This document shows, piece after piece, positions 6,228-8,136 of a DNA stretch of 8,136 nt (positions are counted from its first letter, which is position 1; every line of letters starts with the position of its first letter). A program made the position numbers and the translations under genes. The DNA is from Rickettsiales bacterium (GTDB lineage: Bacteria; Pseudomonadota; Alphaproteobacteria; Rickettsiales; UBA1997). Location: contig CANEUK010000060.1 in assembly GCA_947441695.1 (NCBI GenBank), positions 1-8,136 of the forward strand, written 5' to 3'. The notes under the pieces were generated by a model, which saw nothing but the letters and a program-made list of their open reading frames with translations, made no database searches and was not told the origin of the DNA.

Positions 6228-6563
6228 TTATTGAATATCTGGAACGCTTGGTTTTGAGGGGGTTTGGGATTTTTCTTCTTGCTCGATTGCTTTTTTTAAA
6301 TCTTTTTCAAGAGCCTTGCTAGAAGACTTGGAAATAGAAGCCAAAACAAGAGAATTAATCATAAATAGAGCAATTAAAAACATGATTATTTTGCTTAAAA
6401 TGCTCGAAGAAAGTTTGCTTGAAACCAGCGAGTTTAATCCGCTAGAACTGCCGCCAATTCCACTTAAAGAATTGCCGTCTGATTTTTGCAACAAGACTAA
6501 GATTATCATCGAAACCGAAATGATAATTTGCAAAACTAGTAGAAATATTTGAAGACCTTCCAT
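6228..6563 (-). CDS. secG: Protein translocase subunit SecG
   Basis: SecG is the small inner-membrane subunit of the SecYEG channel and assists SecA-driven export. The 111 aa protein has a first membrane helix at about residues 5-25, then the conserved LLQKSDGNSLSGIGGSSSGL loop (24-43, the family's Gly/Ser-rich LLQ...G...GG segment) and a second helix at about 57-77. A Lys/Glu-rich charged tail ends in a Ser/Pro-rich stretch. The order helix - Gly/Ser loop - helix and the length identify it. The start is the ATG at 6563. A perfect TATAAT lies only 10 bp upstream, which suggests a very short or leaderless 5' end. It is first in the secG-gcvT-gcvH run and divergent from the dehydrogenase gene. 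Confidence 0.92.
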   Translation of the reverse strand: MEGLQIFLLVLQIIISVSMIILVLLQKSDGNSLSGIGGSSSGLNSLVSSKLSSSILSKIIMFLIALFMINSLVLASISKSSSKALEKDLKKAIEQEEKSQTPSKPSVPDIQ

Positions 6564-6573
6564 TTGGTTTTAA

Positions 6574-6579
6574 ATTATA
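6574..6579 (-). promoter_or_regulatory. Candidate -10 element of the secG-gcvT-gcvH unit
   Basis: On the minus strand TATAAT (6579-6574) matches the -10 consensus exactly and lies 10 bp before the secG ATG. No good -35 is seen at 17 bp. A start about 7 nt downstream would leave a leader of only a few nucleotides. Confidence 0.4.
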
Positions 6580-6656
6580 GTTTGATTTGCTTTTGTAAGC
6601 TTGCTTTTAAAGAGCTGGTGAAGTTAAAAATTCAATTTTATCTAACAAGTTTTTTC

Positions 6657-7856
6657 ATGATTAAAAACGTAAAAATCTTTTATGTTGATGCCTTTCAAGT
6701 GGATCAATTAATTTTTGACATTGGTTTTGCTGACAAAAAAATTCTTTTTGTTTCGGATGAAAAAATTTGGCAAAATTGTCAGAAATTTTTTCCTAAAAAT
6801 TTTCTCGAAAAAAATTATAAAAATCTTTTTTTAAAAAGCCCAAAACCCGATGAAAAAAATCTAAAAAAAATTGCAATTGCCGCTAAAAACTGTGACCTAA
6901 TTTTGGCTCTTGGAAGCGGAACCATCAACGATTTGTGCAAATTCACTGCTGCAAAAACAAAAATTCCTTACGCCATTTTTGCCTCTGGCGCTTCAATGAA
7001 TGGCTATTTATCAAAAAACGCTTCAATCACAATTTTGGGACATAAAAAAACTTTGAGCGCAACATTGCCAATTGCGGTTTTTTGTGATTTAAAAATTTTA
7101 AAAAAATCTCCTTTAAGACTTACAAAAGCAGGTATTGGCGATAGTTTATGTTTTTATTCTTGTTGGTTTGATTGGTATTTATCGCATAAAATTTTAGGCA
7201 CCAAATTTGACCAAAAACCTTTTGAAATTTTGCGTGAAAAAATGGAATTTTTAGTAAAAAATTTCCAAAAATTTTCTGCCCGCGACGAAGAGTTTTTAAG
7301 GCTGCTAATTGAAATTTTATTTTTATCGGGGAAAGGAATGACAATCGCTGGCGGCTCTTATCCAGCCAGCCAAAGCGAACATTTAATTGCGCATGCAATT
7401 GAAATGAAATATCCAAAATTAGCGCAAAAAAACTTACACGGCGCGATGATTGCGGCAACAAGTTTAACGGCGGCGAAACTACAAAAACATTTGCTCGATA
7501 ATCAGTTTTGTCATCCTGAACTCGTTTTTGGATCTATTCATCCAAAATTACAGAAATTTTTCGGCAAAAAAATCGCCGCAGAATGCAAAAAAGAATATGA
7601 ACAAAAATTACTAGCAATTCAACAAATCAAAAATCCAAATGACAAAAACCCCAATGGCAAAAACCCAAATTGGTCAAAAATCAAAACCGAATTACAAAAA
7701 ATTCACTTCGACGAATCACGCCTAAAAGAAATTTTTTCTCACTTCAAAATCAAAACCTCGCCAAAATCTTTGGGGCTTTCCAATCAACAATATCAAGAAT
7801 GTACAGCATATGCCAAGTTCATCCGCAACCGATTTACTTGTTTGGATATAATATAA
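6657..7856 (+). CDS. egsA: sn-Glycerol-1-phosphate dehydrogenase family protein
   Basis: This belongs to the iron-containing alcohol dehydrogenase superfamily, glycerol-1-phosphate dehydrogenase branch (archaeal EgsA, Bacillus AraM), which reduces dihydroxyacetone phosphate with NAD(P)H to glycerol-1-phosphate. The nucleotide-binding block LALGSGTINDLCKF lies at 83-96, followed by the substrate-side block IPYAIFASGASMNGYLS (103-119). Expected metal ligands are D162 (AGIGD), H242 (SEHLIAH) and H261 (NLHGAM). The 399 aa from the ATG at 6657 suit the family. An in-frame TTG at 6549 would add 36 residues overlapping secG and is not supported by homology. Near the C terminus, residues 325-339 are three KNPNx repeats. 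It is divergent from secG across 93 bp, and no lipid-synthesis partner is visible. Exact substrate is inferred from family; another polyol phosphate dehydrogenase activity is possible. Confidence 0.85.
   Translation: MIKNVKIFYVDAFQVDQLIFDIGFADKKILFVSDEKIWQNCQKFFPKNFLEKNYKNLFLKSPKPDEKNLKKIAIAAKNCDLILALGSGTINDLCKFTAAKTKIPYAIFASGASMNGYLSKNASITILGHKKTLSATLPIAVFCDLKILKKSPLRLTKAGIGDSLCFYSCWFDWYLSHKILGTKFDQKPFEILREKMEFLVKNFQKFSARDEEFLRLLIEILFLSGKGMTIAGGSYPASQSEHLIAHAIEMKYPKLAQKNLHGAMIAATSLTAAKLQKHLLDNQFCHPELVFGSIHPKLQKFFGKKIAAECKKEYEQKLLAIQQIKNPNDKNPNGKNPNWSKIKTELQKIHFDESRLKEIFSHFKIKTSPKSLGLSNQQYQECTAYAKFIRNRFTCLDII
7629..7673 (+). repeat. Three 15-bp tandem units inside the dehydrogenase gene
   Basis: Three consecutive 15-bp units (aaa-aay-ccn-aat-nnn) encode KNPND, KNPNG and KNPNW at residues 325-339. 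The unit length is a multiple of three, so copy-number change would keep the frame. The repeat lies between predicted helices in the C-terminal part. Confidence 0.75.
7847..7852 (+). promoter_or_regulatory. Candidate -10 element for the downstream toxin gene
   Basis: A perfect TATAAT overlaps the end of the dehydrogenase gene 80 bp before the toxin ATG. No clear -35 is found at the right distance. An alternative pair, TTGATA (7861-7866) and AAAAAT (7885-7890) with an 18-bp spacer, lies nearer the gene. Both are weak calls in AT-rich DNA. Confidence 0.25.
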
Positions 7857-7932
7857 ATTCTTGATAAAAATTTTTGTTTTTGCGAAAAATAAATTAATTC
7901 ACCTACGTTTTTAACCTAAAAATTTCCTCACC

Positions 7933-8136
7933 ATGGAAAAAGATTTTGATAGTTGGAATATCCTCAAGAAAAAGCTGGATGAAAATAAAATCGCTCCCTT
8001 TTTTAAAGCCAGAGATGTTTGGTGGTGCAGTATTGGACTAAATGTTGGAGATGAAGAAAATGGCAAAAATCAATTTTTTAGCAGACCGGTTTTGGTGATT
8101 AGAAAATTTAATAATCACCTATTTCTTGGGCTGCCT
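7933..8136 (+). CDS. PemK/MazF-family toxin-like protein, 3' end outside the window
   Basis: The first 68 residues are present and the frame is open to the window edge. After an N-terminal extension of about 26 residues comes RDVWWCSIGLNVGDEENGK (27-45) and then FFSRPVLVIRKFNNHLFLGLP (48-68). The pattern R-[DE]-[VI]-W-W-x-x-[LI]-G-x-N-x-G-x-E followed by F-x-R-P-V-L-[VI] is typical of PemK/MazF-like proteins, which are usually mRNA-cleaving endoribonucleases of toxin-antitoxin systems. The longer N terminus differs from classical MazF, which begins close to the R-G-[DE]-[IV]-W motif. No antitoxin gene lies upstream: the preceding 76 bp are non-coding and the gene before is the dehydrogenase. 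An antitoxin could follow beyond the edge. There is no Shine-Dalgarno sequence before the ATG. Confidence 0.8.
   Translation, partial: MEKDFDSWNILKKKLDENKIAPFFKARDVWWCSIGLNVGDEENGKNQFFSRPVLVIRKFNNHLFLGLP

Noticed and set aside
6549..6656. N-terminal extension of the dehydrogenase from a TTG at 6549.
   Set aside because: It overlaps the secG start and its promoter, and adds 36 residues of no recognisable family similarity; the ATG at 6657 fits the family start.
7120..7461. A 113-residue minus-strand open frame inside the dehydrogenase gene.
   Set aside because: It is a shadow of a well-supported coding region on the other strand, with no recognisable motif.

Overview
The window is low-GC DNA carrying compact housekeeping genes. 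It most likely comes from a Gram-negative bacterium of alphaproteobacterial type. The evidence is a type A (ancestral) RNase P RNA, a lipoprotein with a type II signal peptide, a glycine cleavage T/H pair, SecG, and proteobacterial-looking TrpS and GcvT proteins. The exact order cannot be fixed from sequence reading alone; a Rickettsiales-like or other AT-rich alphaproteobacterium is an inference. Trp is TGG throughout the conserved genes, so the standard code applies. Most starts lack a Shine-Dalgarno sequence.

Layout. Positions 25-501 (minus) hold rnpB, the RNase P RNA, which is larger than that of E. coli. Its terminator hairpin lies at the left window edge. Divergent from it on the plus strand is trpS (565-1701), followed 17 bp later by nadA (1719-2675). 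These two probably form one transcription unit. A 15-bp perfect palindrome sits in the rnpB/trpS divergent gap. On the minus strand, 2715-3806 encodes a cysteine-rich putative lipoprotein of unknown function. It is divergent by only 29 bp from pth (3836-4405, plus).

Positions 4406-4724 are non-coding or decayed. They hold three hairpins, of which two are perfect stems of 11 and 13 bp, and a 60-codon reading frame interrupted by a TGA. On the minus strand follows the cluster secG (6563-6228), gcvT (6213-5113), gcvH (5090-4725), with 14- and 22-bp gaps. Divergent from secG is a glycerol-1-phosphate dehydrogenase-family gene (6657-7856, plus). The window ends inside a PemK/MazF-type toxin gene (7933 onward).

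Functionally the genes are mostly independent housekeeping functions: tRNA processing and recycling (rnpB, trpS, pth), NAD synthesis (nadA), protein export (secG), one-carbon/glycine metabolism (gcvT, gcvH) and possibly lipid or glycerophosphate metabolism (G1PDH family). The most unusual items are an approximately 50-residue in-frame insertion in TrpS with different codon use, the repeated C-x20-C-R motif in the lipoprotein, the bacterial G1PDH homologue, and the hairpin-rich pth-gcvH gap. I see no CRISPR array, insertion sequence, tRNA gene or clearly novel multi-gene system.
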